A stretch of DNA of 64,000 nt from Blastochloris tepida. GTDB lineage: Bacteria > Pseudomonadota > Alphaproteobacteria > Rhizobiales > Xanthobacteraceae. The position numbers and the translations under genes were made by a program. Below are positions 51,306 to 60,187 of this stretch, piece after piece. The notes under the pieces were generated by a model that was not told where the DNA came from, did not search any database, and saw nothing but the letters and a program-made list of their open reading frames with translations. The stretch is from the NCBI RefSeq assembly GCF_003966715.1, contig NZ_AP018907.1, positions 3,522,001-3,586,000 of the forward strand, in the 5' to 3' direction. Every line of letters starts with the position of its first letter. Position 1 is the first letter of the stretch.

Positions 51306-52187
51306 ATGGCAGACGATTCGGCGCGGTCGCGGTTGGGTCGCGGGCTGGCAGCCCTGATCGGCGACGTCGGCGAGGAAAGCTCGGGGACCGAGCGCGGCCG
51401 CCACAGCCAACGGCGGGTGCCGATCGAGTTCATCCGCGCCAATCCGCGCAATCCGCGGCGGACGTTCCGCGAGGAGGAGCTGGAGGAACTGGCCGCCTCG
51501 ATCCGCGAGAAGGGCATCATCCAGCCGATCGTGGTGCGGGCGGTTCCGGGCCAGCCCGACGCCTATGAGATCATCGCCGGCGAGCGGCGCTGGCGCGCCG
51601 CCCAGCGCGCCGCCCAGCACGAGATGCCGGTGATCCTGGTCGAGGCCAGCGACCAGGAGGCGATGGAGATCGCCATCATCGAGAACGTCCAGCGCGCCGA
51701 CCTCAACCCGCTGGAAGAGGCGATGGGCTATGACGCGCTGATCAGCCAGTTCAGCTACAGCCCGTCCGACCTTGCCCGGACCATCGGCAAGAGCCGCTCG
51801 CACGTCGCCAACACGCTGCGCCTGCTCAAGCTGCCCGACACCATCAAGGCGACGCTGGCCGAGGGCAAGCTCACCGCCGGCCACGCACGCGCGCTGCTGG
51901 CGCACGACGACCCGGAGGGGCTGGCGCAGGAGATTCTGGACCGGAATCTGTCGGTGCGGCAGGCCGAGGCGCTGGCCCAGACCAGCGCCGAGAAGGCCGG
52001 CCGGCCGCCCAAGAGCCGGGCGCGCGGCGACAAGGATTCCGACACCCGCGCGCTGGAGAAGCAGCTGTCCGACGCGCTCGGGCTGAAGGTGTCGATCGAC
52101 CATCGCGGCGACGGCGGGGAGCTGCGTATCCGTTACCGTAGCCTGGAGCAGCTCGACGATGTCTGCCGGCGCCTGACCGGCGTGTGA
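51306..52187 (+). CDS. parB: chromosome partitioning protein ParB (Spo0J)
   Basis: CTP-dependent DNA clamp that loads at parS. The 293-residue protein begins MADDSARSRLGRGLAALIGD (the N-terminal ParA-stimulating Arg segment), has the CTP-binding motif GERRWRAAQRA, the ENVQRADLNPLEEA region, a helix-turn-helix IGKSRSHVANTLRLLKLPD and the C-terminal dimerisation domain. Start ATG at 51306; in-frame GTG at 51300 is possible. The parS-like sites for it lie upstream at 46886, 46917 and 49636. Confidence 0.96.
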   Translation: MADDSARSRLGRGLAALIGDVGEESSGTERGRHSQRRVPIEFIRANPRNPRRTFREEELEELAASIREKGIIQPIVVRAVPGQPDAYEIIAGERRWRAAQRAAQHEMPVILVEASDQEAMEIAIIENVQRADLNPLEEAMGYDALISQFSYSPSDLARTIGKSRSHVANTLRLLKLPDTIKATLAEGKLTAGHARALLAHDDPEGLAQEILDRNLSVRQAEALAQTSAEKAGRPPKSRARGDKDSDTRALEKQLSDALGLKVSIDHRGDGGELRIRYRSLEQLDDVCRRLTGV

Positions 52188-52214
52188 TTATATTTCGTCT
52201 TATTTTTCAGTGAT

Positions 52215-53252
52215 TTAAGACCTTCGCCGCCGGCGGGCGGCATTGGTCGCGAGCGACAAGAGCGCGCGCGAGCAGATCGCTTCCGCCAGCGCCGACTGCT
52301 TGCGGGCCTCGGCCGCCGCCTTGCCGAGATCGATCACCGCCGCGCTGAGGCCGTCGGCGCTCCAGGCCTCGAGCGCCCGTTCGATCAGCGGCTTGCGGCG
52401 GAAATGCACCGGCGGCCGCGCGCCCTCCACCACATTGCGAACGCTGGCGCCGCCCTCGATGGCGAGCCGCCAGCGGTGAAGCTGTACCGCGGCGCGGATG
52501 GCGGCGGCCAGCAGCGCCTGCGGCGAGGTGCCGGCGCCGACGAGGCGTGCCGTGGCGGCATCCGAAGTGGCGGCATCGCCGGCAAAGGCGGTGTCGATCG
52601 CCTCGTCGAAGCCGGTGGCCGAGGCGTCGCCGACGATCGCCTCCACATCCTCGATGGTGACGCGGCCCTGGCCGTGGGCGTAGAGCGCGAGCTTCCGCAC
52701 CTCGCCGCGCGAGGCCAGCCGGTCGCTGCCGAGCAGGGAGACCAGCAACTCGCGCGCCTCGCGGTCGATGGCGAGATCGGCCGCCCGCAGCTCCTCGTCG
52801 ATCAGCCGGTCGAGGTCGCGCCCGGCATCGGCGTAGCAGGCGATCGCCAGGCCGCGCGGCGAGCGCTCGACCAACTCGCGCAGGCCCTGGCCGCGCTTGA
52901 GATCGCCGGCTTCCAGCAGGATCAGCGTGTCGGCGGGCGGCGAGGCCAGCAGCGGCTCGACCGCGGCGGTGATATTGCGGCCGCCGACACGTACCCGGAT
53001 CACCCGCCGGCCGCCGAACATGCCGATGGTGTAGGCCTCGTCGGCGAGGCGGGCCGGATCGGCGGAGATCGCGTCGCCATCGAGCCGCACCAGCGCGAAC
53101 GGATCGGTGTTGCCGGCCAGCGCGGTGGCGGCGGCCTTGGCGGCGCGCTCGGCCACCAACCCGGCATCCGGGCCGAACAGCAGCACCACCGGGCGGGCCG
53201 GGTCGATGCGGCTGAGAAGCGTGTCGGCCTCGTTGGGCTTGACGGCAACCAT
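52215..53252 (-). CDS. holA: DNA polymerase III delta subunit
   Basis: Clamp-loader subunit that opens the beta sliding clamp. The 345-residue protein shows VVLLFGPDAGLVAERAAKA at the N-terminus, LILLEAGDLKRGQGLRELVE and SDRLASRGEVRKLALYAHGQ in the central collar region, the order seen in HolA. Start ATG at 53252 gives the conserved MVAVKPNEAD N-terminus; ATG 53276 is an alternative. Last gene of leuS-lptE-holA reading leftward. Confidence 0.92.
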   Translation of the reverse strand: MVAVKPNEADTLLSRIDPARPVVLLFGPDAGLVAERAAKAAATALAGNTDPFALVRLDGDAISADPARLADEAYTIGMFGGRRVIRVRVGGRNITAAVEPLLASPPADTLILLEAGDLKRGQGLRELVERSPRGLAIACYADAGRDLDRLIDEELRAADLAIDREARELLVSLLGSDRLASRGEVRKLALYAHGQGRVTIEDVEAIVGDASATGFDEAIDTAFAGDAATSDAATARLVGAGTSPQALLAAAIRAAVQLHRWRLAIEGGASVRNVVEGARPPVHFRRKPLIERALEAWSADGLSAAVIDLGKAAAEARKQSALAEAICSRALLSLATNAARRRRRS

Positions 53253-53300
53253 GGTGGGGCCAACGGACCATGACATCCGGCCGATCGGCCGGATGTCACC

Positions 53301-53918
53301 TCAGTGTGTGCCGAATTTCTTGCCGGCGGTCTTGTCGGCGGGCGAGGGCGGCGGCGGCGGGGTGGGCGCGGTGAAATAGGCGGCGAGGCGCTCGCGGATG
53401 CGCGACGCGACCTCCTTGGCGGCGCGGTTCTCGGCGTCGCGTTTGGCGCGGTCGCGGGCGTAGATCTGGGCGCCGCGGTCGATCGACGCCTGGGCGAAGG
53501 CGCGGTCCTTGAGCACCACCCTGTCCTCGGTCACGTCCTGCAGGCGGAAGGTGGCGTTGAGGGTGATCAGCTCCACCGTGGCGCGGCCGGTGGTCGGATC
53601 GACGGTCATCGACTGGGTATTCTCGGTCAGATCGACCTCCAGCCGGTAGGGGGCGAGGGGCGAACTGCCGGCGCCGCCGCCAAGCTCGAAGATCAGGGCG
53701 TTGCGCACCTGCTGCCCGACCCGCCCCTCGATCGCCTTGACGTCGACATTGGCAAGCTGGGTGGAAACGCCGGTGTTCGGCGTGCGCTCGGCATAGAGCG
53801 GGGTGAAGCAGCCGCCGGCCAGCAGGCCGAGGCCGATCACCGCCAGCACGGTGCGGCGTGGCAAGCGGTGGCGGGCGCGCTCCTGCGCGCGAGCGGGATC
53901 TTGGTCAGGCAACGACAT
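53301..53918 (-). CDS. lptE: LPS-assembly lipoprotein LptE
   Basis: Outer-membrane lipoprotein that plugs the LptD barrel and helps insert lipopolysaccharide. The 205-residue protein has a signal [15 protein letters not shown] with lipobox AGGC (Cys about residue 37), followed by FTPLYAE, the hallmark of Hyphomicrobiales LptE, and a domain containing [14 protein letters not shown] and [11 protein letters not shown] Pro-rich tail (PTPPPPPSP) ends it. Start overlaps the leuS stop by 14 bases. The neighbourhood leuS-lptE-holA matches that of E. coli. Confidence 0.92.
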   Translation of the reverse strand: MSLPDQDPARAQERARHRLPRRTVLAVIGLGLLAGGCFTPLYAERTPNTGVSTQLANVDVKAIEGRVGQQVRNALIFELGGGAGSSPLAPYRLEVDLTENTQSMTVDPTTGRATVELITLNATFRLQDVTEDRVVLKDRAFAQASIDRGAQIYARDRAKRDAENRAAKEVASRIRERLAAYFTAPTPPPPPSPADKTAGKKFGTH

Positions 53919-56526
53919 TGACGATCCTCTGCGGCACCACGATCACCTTCTTCGGCGGCTTGCCCTCCAGCACGCGCTGGATGACATCGAGCGCCAGCAC
54001 CGCGGCCTCGACCTCGGCAGCGCCGGCTTCGCGCGACACGGTGACGTCGGCGCGCTTCTTGCCGTTCACCTGCACCGGCAGGGTGATCGTATCACGGGCG
54101 AGCAGCTGAGGCTCGACCACCGGCCACGGCGCCACTGCGACCAGATCGTCGTGGCCCAGCACCGCCCAGCATTCTTCCGCCAGATGCGGCATCATCGGGG
54201 CGAACAGCTTGACCAGGATCTCGGCGGCCTCGCGCGCCGCGGCCTTGACGTCGGGCGCGGCGGCGGCCGCCTCGTCAAGGTCGCCGATCGCGCCGGTGAG
54301 GCCGTTGGCGAGCTCGTAGACACGGGCGACCGCGCGGTTGAAGCGCAGCCGCTCGATGTCGTTCTCGATCTCGGCCAGCGCGCCATGGGCGAGGCGGCGG
54401 ATGTCGAGCGCGGGGCCGGCGGCGTCCGCAGGCGCCGGCGTGCCGACCGGGGCGGCCAGCTCGGCGAGGTCGCCGACGAGGCGCCACAGTCGCTGGACGA
54501 AGCGCGCCGCGCCCTCGACGCCCGAGTCGGTCCACTGGATGTCGCGCTCGGGCGGGGTGTCCGACAGCATGAACCAGCGGGCGGTGTCGGCGCCATAGCC
54601 GGCGATGATGGTGTCGGGATCGACGACGTTCTTCTTCGACTTCGACATCGACTCGACGGCGCCGATGGTCACCGGCTCGCCGGTCTTGACGTGGCTCGCC
54701 GTGCCGTCGCGGATCATCACCTCCTCGGGGAACAGCCAGCGGCCGTCGGCGCCCTTGTAGGTCTCGTGCGTCACCATGCCCTGCGTGAACAGGCCGGCGA
54801 ACGGCTCGTCCAGGCCGAGATGGCCGGTGAGCTTCATGGCGCGGGCGAAGAAGCGCGAATAGAGCAGGTGCAGGATCGCGTGCTCGACGCCGCCGATATA
54901 CTGGTCGACCGGCAGCCAGCGATCGACCACCGCGCGCTTGGTGGGCGTGGCCGCCCGCGGCGAGGTGAAGCGCGCGAAATACCAGGACGAATCGACGAAC
55001 GTGTCCATGGTGTCGGTTTCGCGCCGCGCCGGCTTGCCGCACTGCGGGCAGGGCACGTGCTTCCAGGTCGGGTGACGGTCGAGCGGGTTGCCCGGCACGT
55101 CGAAGGTGACGTCGTCGGGCAGCTTCACCGGCAGGTCGGCGGCCGGCACCGGCACCACGCCGCAGCTCTCGCAATGGATCACCGGGATCGGGCAGCCCCA
55201 GTAGCGCTGGCGCGAAATGCCCCAGTCGCGCAGGCGGAAATTGACCTGGCGCTGGCCGACCGGGCGGCCGTCGCGCATCTCGCCTTCCAGCCGGCGGGCG
55301 ACCTCCTCCTTCGCCTCGTCGACCGTCAGGCCGTCGAGGAAGCGCGAATTGATCAGCCGGCCGTCGGCGTCGTGGGCCTCGCTGCCCACCGTATAGGTGG
55401 CGGCGTCCGCGCCTTCCGGCAGCACCACGGGGGTGACGGGCAGGCCATAGGCGCGGGCGAAGTCGAGGTCGCGCTGGTCGTGCGCCGGGCAGCCGAAGAT
55501 GGCGCCGGTGCCGTAATCCATCAAAATGAAGTTGGCGACATAGACCGGCAGCTCCCAGCTCGGATCGAACGGGTGGCGCGCCCGGATGCCGGTGTCGAAG
55601 CCCTTCTTCTCGATGGTGGCGAGGGCCGCGGCGCTGGTGCCGACGCGGCGGCATTCCTCGGCGAAGGCCGCAAGCTCCGGATTGGTCGCAGCCGCGGCCT
55701 TGGCCAGCGGATGATCGGGCGACAGCGCGAGGAAGCTCGCGCCGAACAGCGTGTCGGCGCGAGTGGTGAAGATCTCAAGCTCGGTCTGGCCCGCGGGCGC
55801 GCCGGGCGCCAGATCGAACCGCACCAGCATGCCCTCGGAGCGGCCGATCCAGTTCTTCTGCATCAGCCGGACCTTCTCCGGCCAGCGCTCGAGGCCGTCG
55901 AGCGCCGACAGAAGGTCTTCGGAAAAGGCGGTGATGCGGAAGAACCACTGGGTCAGTTCGCGCTGCTCGACCAGCGCGCCTGAGCGCCAGCCGCGGCCCT
56001 CGATCACCTGCTCGTTGGCGAGCACGGTGCAGTCCACCGGATCCCAGTTGACCTTGGCGCTCTTTCGCTCGACCAGCCCGGCCTTCAGGAAATCCAGGAA
56101 CAGCGCCTGCTGCTGGTGGTAATATTCCACGTCGCAGGTGGCGAACTCGCGATCCCAGTCCAGCGACAGGCCCATGCTCTTGAGCTGGGCCTTCATGGTG
56201 GCGATGTTGGCGTAGGTCCAGGCGGCGGGGTGGGTGTTGTGCTGCATCGCCGCGTTCTCGGCCGGCATGCCGAAGGCGTCCCAGCCCATCGGGTGCAGCA
56301 CGGCGAAGCCCTTGGCGCGCTTGTAGCGGGCCACCACGTCGCCCATGGTGTAGTTGCGCACGTGCCCCATATGGATGCGCCCCGACGGATAGGGGAACAT
56401 CTCGAGCACGTAGTAGCTCGGCCGCGGATCGGATTCGTCGAGTTTGAAGATGCCGCGCTCGTCCCAGGCGGCGCGCCACTTCGGCTCGACCTCGCGGGCG
56501 TTGTAGCGCTCGGGTGTTTTTGTCAT
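53905..56526 (-). CDS. leuS: leucyl-tRNA synthetase
   Basis: Charges tRNA-Leu. The 873-residue class I synthetase has the HIGH-type motif [19 protein letters not shown] (about 46-64), the CP1 editing domain, a zinc-binding segment [18 protein letters not shown], the KMSKS loop [12 protein letters not shown] and a C-terminal anticodon-binding and Leu-specific domain. Length matches bacterial LeuRS (about 860-880). Start ATG at 56526. Divergent from the uma2 gene across about 210 bases. Confidence 0.97.
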   Translation of the reverse strand: MTKTPERYNAREVEPKWRAAWDERGIFKLDESDPRPSYYVLEMFPYPSGRIHMGHVRNYTMGDVVARYKRAKGFAVLHPMGWDAFGMPAENAAMQHNTHPAAWTYANIATMKAQLKSMGLSLDWDREFATCDVEYYHQQQALFLDFLKAGLVERKSAKVNWDPVDCTVLANEQVIEGRGWRSGALVEQRELTQWFFRITAFSEDLLSALDGLERWPEKVRLMQKNWIGRSEGMLVRFDLAPGAPAGQTELEIFTTRADTLFGASFLALSPDHPLAKAAAATNPELAAFAEECRRVGTSAAALATIEKKGFDTGIRARHPFDPSWELPVYVANFILMDYGTGAIFGCPAHDQRDLDFARAYGLPVTPVVLPEGADAATYTVGSEAHDADGRLINSRFLDGLTVDEAKEEVARRLEGEMRDGRPVGQRQVNFRLRDWGISRQRYWGCPIPVIHCESCGVVPVPAADLPVKLPDDVTFDVPGNPLDRHPTWKHVPCPQCGKPARRETDTMDTFVDSSWYFARFTSPRAATPTKRAVVDRWLPVDQYIGGVEHAILHLLYSRFFARAMKLTGHLGLDEPFAGLFTQGMVTHETYKGADGRWLFPEEVMIRDGTASHVKTGEPVTIGAVESMSKSKKNVVDPDTIIAGYGADTARWFMLSDTPPERDIQWTDSGVEGAARFVQRLWRLVGDLAELAAPVGTPAPADAAGPALDIRRLAHGALAEIENDIERLRFNRAVARVYELANGLTGAIGDLDEAAAAAPDVKAAAREAAEILVKLFAPMMPHLAEECWAVLGHDDLVAVAPWPVVEPQLLARDTITLPVQVNGKKRADVTVSREAGAAEVEAAVLALDVIQRVLEGKPPKKVIVVPQRIVNVVA

Positions 56527-56737
56527 CGTGGATGTCGGATCGATATCGGATCGCTCGGCCGGTCAAACGCGCGGCCGCCCCGTGGCTGAGGCCGGGGCGG
56601 AGCCGGCGGGACTAGGACACGATCGTCCGGCGAGGTCAACGGCCTCGCACCGTGCGGGCACGCACGAGGGGCCGGGCGGCAGCGCGCGAAAGGCCGAGCG
56701 GCAGTCTTGGGCTGCGGCAGTCTTGGGCGGAGGCGGC

Positions 56738-57322
56738 ATGACGGCGGCGGCGAACACCCTGGCGATGGCGTCTCAGGCGGCCCGGCCGGCAACGCCGCAG
56801 GCGTTCCTCGCCTGGGCGGCGGGCCGCGAGGGCCGGTTCGAATTCGCAGCGGGGCGAATCATGATGATGGGCTTGGCCACGCGCGCCCACGCCCTCGCCT
56901 CGACGCGGCTGGCCGTAGCGCTGCTGGCGCGGCTCGACATCCGTCTCTGGTCGGTGACGGCCGCAGGACTTGCAGTCCGCGTTCGTGAAAGCGTGCGCTA
57001 TCCCGACGTGCTGGTCGAGCCGGCGGGCGGCGACGGCGCGGCGCTCTATACCGATCAGCCGGCGCTGATCGTCGAGGTGCTGTCGCCCTCCTCGCTGGCG
57101 CTCGACTTCACCACCAAGGCCCGCGAATACACCTCGCTGCCCTCGCTCAAGATCTATGTGGTGGCGAGCGCCGACGAGCCGCGCCTGTGGCTGTGGCGGC
57201 GCGGGGCTGACGGCGCGTTTCCGCTCGATCCGGAGGAGATCGCCGGGGCGGACGCGGTGCTGCCGCTGCCCGAATTCGCGACGGACCTGCCCCTTGCCGA
57301 AGCCTATCGCGGTGTCCGATAG
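56738..57322 (+). CDS. Uma2 family (DUF820) putative endonuclease
   Basis: PD-(D/E)XK-fold protein of the DUF820/Uma2 group, 194 residues; function unknown, the family is abundant in cyanobacteria and scattered elsewhere. Visible features: GRFEFAAGRIMMMG near the N-terminus, RYPDVLVEPAGG with the catalytic Asp, ALIVEVLSPSSLALDF with the Glu, and TKAREYTSLPSLKIYVV with the Lys. Start ATG at 56738 is behind GGAGG. Followed closely by yggS (30 bases), perhaps by readthrough only. Confidence 0.85.
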   Translation: MTAAANTLAMASQAARPATPQAFLAWAAGREGRFEFAAGRIMMMGLATRAHALASTRLAVALLARLDIRLWSVTAAGLAVRVRESVRYPDVLVEPAGGDGAALYTDQPALIVEVLSPSSLALDFTTKAREYTSLPSLKIYVVASADEPRLWLWRRGADGAFPLDPEEIAGADAVLPLPEFATDLPLAEAYRGVR

Positions 57323-57352
57323 AGGCAGGTCCGATTCGCACCTGAAACGATC

Positions 57353-58018
57353 ATGTCCGCCGCCGACAATCTCAGCTTCGTCCGCTCCGAAATCGCCAAG
57401 GCCGCCCGCGCCGCCGGGCGCGAGCCCGAATCCGTCACGCTCGTCGTGGTGTCCAAGACCTTCGAGGCTGCGGACATCCGGCCGGTGATCGCGGCCGGCC
57501 AGCGCGTGTTCGGCGAGAACCGCGTCCAGGAGGCCAGGGGCAAATGGCCGGCGCTCAAGGCCGAAGTCCCCGATATCGAGCTGCACCTGATCGGGCCGCT
57601 GCAGACCAACAAGGTGAAGGACGCGCTCGACCTGTTCGACGTCATCCATTCGCTCGACCGGCCGTCGCTTGCCGCCGAACTGGCCAAGGAATTCGCCAAA
57701 CGGGAGGGGCGGCGGCCGCGCCTTCTCGTCCAGGTCAATACCGGCGCCGAGCCGCAGAAGGCCGGCGTGCTGCCGGAGGAGGCCGACGCCTTCATCGCCC
57801 GCTGCCGCGGCGATCATGGGCTGGCGATCGACGGGCTGATGTGCATCCCGCCGTTCGACGAGAACCCGGCGCCGCATTTCGCGCTGCTGGCCAAGATCGC
57901 CGCCCGCAACGGGCTCGATCAGCTGTCGATGGGCATGAGCGCCGACTTCGCCACCGCCATCGCCTTCGGCGCCACTTATGTGCGGGTGGGCTCGGCGATC
58001 TTCGGCCACCGCGCCTGA
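57353..58018 (+). CDS. yggS: PLP homeostasis protein YggS/PLPBP
   Basis: Pyridoxal-phosphate-binding TIM-barrel protein that maintains vitamin B6 balance, without known catalysis. The 221-residue protein has the PLP Lys in LVVVSKTFEAADI, FGENRVQEARGKW, HLIGPLQTNKVKDAL and LSMGMSADFATAIAFGATYVRVG, all family landmarks. Start ATG at 57353, about 30 bases after the uma2 stop. Convergent with ialB, with a large repeat-filled gap between. Confidence 0.95.
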   Translation: MSAADNLSFVRSEIAKAARAAGREPESVTLVVVSKTFEAADIRPVIAAGQRVFGENRVQEARGKWPALKAEVPDIELHLIGPLQTNKVKDALDLFDVIHSLDRPSLAAELAKEFAKREGRRPRLLVQVNTGAEPQKAGVLPEEADAFIARCRGDHGLAIDGLMCIPPFDENPAPHFALLAKIAARNGLDQLSMGMSADFATAIAFGATYVRVGSAIFGHRA

Positions 58019-58107
58019 ACAGAAGCGTCCGGGCCAACCCCACCCCAACGGCGCCCGCCGGCGAGGCGCTTTCATCGCCGGCGGGTCGGGCTTCCGGTGT
58101 CAGGCTG

Positions 58108-58369
58108 ATACGGCTTCCGGCCAATTTCTGGATTCTGGCTTCGCCGCGCCCCCTCGAAGCCCCCCACCCCCGACCCCTCCCCACCGCTCGCGAAGCTCGC
58201 GGGGGGAGGGGAGAAAAGGGGGCGCCTCTTCTCCCCTCCCCCCATGAACGTAGTGAATGGTGGGGAGGGGTCGGGGGTGGGGGGGCGGTCTCGTCGAAAA
58301 CCCCTTGTCCAAGCCGGATTTTCGGCGATCGGAATACGGCTCGAAGGCTTGATCAGTCGGAAGCCGTAT
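58108..58369 (+). repeat. ATACGG element, copy F, split by a nested palindromic element
   Basis: Left end ATACGGCTTCCGG (58108) and right part from about 58287 (middle stem CGAAAACCCC.../GATTTTCGG, then ATACGGCTCG...AAGCCGTAT to 58369) belong to the ATACGG family; about 125 bases of unrelated G/C-run sequence separate them. The left arm is decayed in its inner stem. Lies between convergent yggS and ialB. Confidence 0.78.
58160..58285. repeat. CCCCCACCCCCGACCCCTCC palindromic element inside copy F
   Basis: Long inverted repeat: CCCCCACCCCCGACCCCTCC at 58161 pairs with its complement ending at 58285, through the adjoining CCACC/GGTGG. Inside is a second pair, GGGGGGAGGGGAGAA (58201) with TTCTCCCCTCCCCCC (58229-58243). 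The arms alternate C-rich and G-rich strands. This repeat type is common between genes of the order. Confidence 0.8.
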
Positions 58370-58456
58370 TATCCTGTGCCCGTCCGACCGCGCGCCTTTT
58401 CCGGTCATCCGCCGCGCCGGATCGGCGGCGCGGCGTGCTGGGCTATCTGCACGATG

Positions 58457-59149
58457 CTATCTGCATTCCTGGGCGACGCGGTCGAGGGCCTGGCTGAGCC
58501 CGGCCAGCGAATAGCGGTCTGTCGACTGGTTGCCGCGCCGCGAGGTGCCGGTGATCGTCAGATCCGACCCGCGCCGCATGGCGTCGACCAGACGCTGCTC
58601 CTCGGCCGGGTTCTTGATCCAGACATTATCGTCCTTGGCGGTCATGGCGAACACGACATTGCCGATCTTCAGCGTGGCGTCGCTGCCGTCCTTGAGCGGG
58701 AAGCCGACCATCGCCGAGACCTCGTTGCGCACGCCCTCGCCCGGCCGGTGGCTGATGAACAGGAAGCCCGGATCGCGCTTGAGCGAGGCCGGCTGACGGT
58801 CCTTGGGCTGCGACAGCGCATAGCAGATGCGGGACTTCGGATTCTGGCTGGCATAGGCCGCCCAGTCGCCGAAACGCCCGAGAAGCTCCGGCACGCTGCC
58901 CGAGCTCGACGACGCGCCGGACTGGGCCACCTTCATCCTGGCCGGGGTCGTCCGGTCCGAGCCCATGCCGGCGGGGTTGGTGTCGACCAGACCGAGTCCG
59001 GCGAGGTCCGCCGGGAGCGCAGGCGTCCGGGTCGTTTGGGTGGTCTCTGGCGGGACGGGGTTGGACGGCTGGAGGGCGAGCGTCTGCCAAGCCGGCACAA
59101 GTCCAAACACCGCGGCAAGCGCCGCCGTTGCGATCCGCATCTTCGCCAT
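58457..59149 (-). CDS. invasion-associated locus B (IalB) family protein
   Basis: Secreted protein of the IalB family, 230 residues. A signal peptide (MRIATAALAAVFGLVPAWQT) precedes a Pro/Thr-rich segment and the IalB domain (about 88-230: FGDWAAYASQNPKSRICYAL, FLFISHRPGEGVRNEVSAM, LTITGTSRRGNQSTDRYSLAG). In Bartonella IalB helps red-cell invasion, but the family is general among non-pathogenic Hyphomicrobiales and its role there is unknown. Divergent from the sigma factor gene. Confidence 0.88.
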   Translation of the reverse strand: MAKMRIATAALAAVFGLVPAWQTLALQPSNPVPPETTQTTRTPALPADLAGLGLVDTNPAGMGSDRTTPARMKVAQSGASSSSGSVPELLGRFGDWAAYASQNPKSRICYALSQPKDRQPASLKRDPGFLFISHRPGEGVRNEVSAMVGFPLKDGSDATLKIGNVVFAMTAKDDNVWIKNPAEEQRLVDAMRRGSDLTITGTSRRGNQSTDRYSLAGLSQALDRVAQECR

Positions 59150-59551
59150 GTCGTATCCCGTTGAATCCCCAAATACCCCGGCCGGCGCGCCGCACGCAGC
59201 GCGAATCGCATCCGACCCCAGTCCTGCGCCCGCCGATAGACGCTGAGAAGGCCAAAAGAATGGCGTGATGCGGTTTCCGGAAGGTCCGTTCGGGATCCTG
59301 GAAGCGGCTTCACCGGCAAGTCATTGATAAAACGTCAATTTTTCGGCAATCTCGCTGCGCGGCGCGAGCCCAGGCGAACCAGCGGCGCCGCGGCGCGTTG
59401 CCGGAATCGGCGGTTCGGCCGCGGCGCGTTCCGGCCGGCCGCCGCGGCACCGCGAGCCGGGAGCGTGTTCTCGACCAGGGGCTTTATCTTTGCACCGGCC
59501 GGCCTATCTTCGTTTGTGCCGCTTGATACGCGAACGCTGCGGGGAGTTGGG
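59150..59551. other. 402-bp divergent gap between ialB and the ECF sigma gene
   Basis: No gene recognised. The gap contains the truncated repeat copy G and, from about 59351, sequence with no repeat or RNA signal. It must hold promoters for both genes; no confident -35/-10 pair was assigned. Confidence 0.5.
59268..59350 (+). repeat. ATACGG element, copy G (right end missing)
   Basis: Starts ATGCGGTTTCCGG with the inner GTCCGTTCGGGAT stem, continues into a decayed middle stem (CACCGGCAAGTC.../AATTTTTCGGC) and stops; the third stem and right terminal repeat are absent. Confidence 0.65.
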
Positions 59552-60118
59552 GTGACGTCGCAGGAGGAACTGGCGGATCTGGTCGCTGCGGTCGCCGAAC
59601 GGCGCGACAGCGCCGCGTTTACGCGGCTGTTCGATCACTTCGCGCCGCGCGTGAACAGCTACCTGCTGCGCCTCGGCGCCAGCCCGGCACTGGCCGAGGA
59701 ATTGACGCAGGAGGTGATGGTCACGCTGTGGCGCAAGGCCGCCCAGTTCGACCGCGCCAAGTCGTCCGTCGGCACGTGGCTCTATCGCATCGCCCGCAAC
59801 CGCCGCATCGACATGGCGCGCCGCGACCGCTCCGAGCCGCTCGACAGCGAAGAGGCCAACGAGGTCGCCTCCGAGGAGCCGGGCGCCGACGACGCGCTCG
59901 ATTCGCTGCAGCGCGAGGACAGCGTCCGCGCCGCCATGGCCGATCTGCCGCCCGAGCAGCTGGCGCTGATCCGCCTCGCCTTCTTCGAGAACCTGTCGCA
60001 CAGCGACATCGCCGACCGGCTCGGCCTGCCGCTCGGTACGGTCAAGTCGCGCATCCGCCTCGCCTTCACCCGCCTGCGCCGGCAATTGGAGGCGGGCGGC
60101 GTCGATGCGGCGGTGTGA
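59552..60118 (+). CDS. ECF-family RNA polymerase sigma factor, ECF11/RpoE-like
   Basis: Extracytoplasmic-function sigma factor, 188 residues. Region 2 (about 20-90) includes FDHFAPRVNSYLLRLGA, EELTQEVMVTLWRKA and the DNA-melting WLYRIARNRRIDMARRD; region 4 (about 125-180) has LIRLAFFENLSHSDIADRLG and GTVKSRIRLAFTRLRRQL, the helix-turn-helix. It resembles the Rhodobacter RpoE (ECF11) group, which is controlled by the zinc anti-sigma ChrR, but no anti-sigma gene is adjacent. Start: GTG 59552 behind GGGGAG with five-base spacing; GTG 59516 is an alternative. Confidence 0.88.
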   Translation: MTSQEELADLVAAVAERRDSAAFTRLFDHFAPRVNSYLLRLGASPALAEELTQEVMVTLWRKAAQFDRAKSSVGTWLYRIARNRRIDMARRDRSEPLDSEEANEVASEEPGADDALDSLQREDSVRAAMADLPPEQLALIRLAFFENLSHSDIADRLGLPLGTVKSRIRLAFTRLRRQLEAGGVDAAV

Positions 60119-60187
60119 CCCGGCGCGCCGGGTGATCGCTTCCGGATTCAGGAACGGGCCGCCTCGGCCACGCTAATCTCGCGCCAC

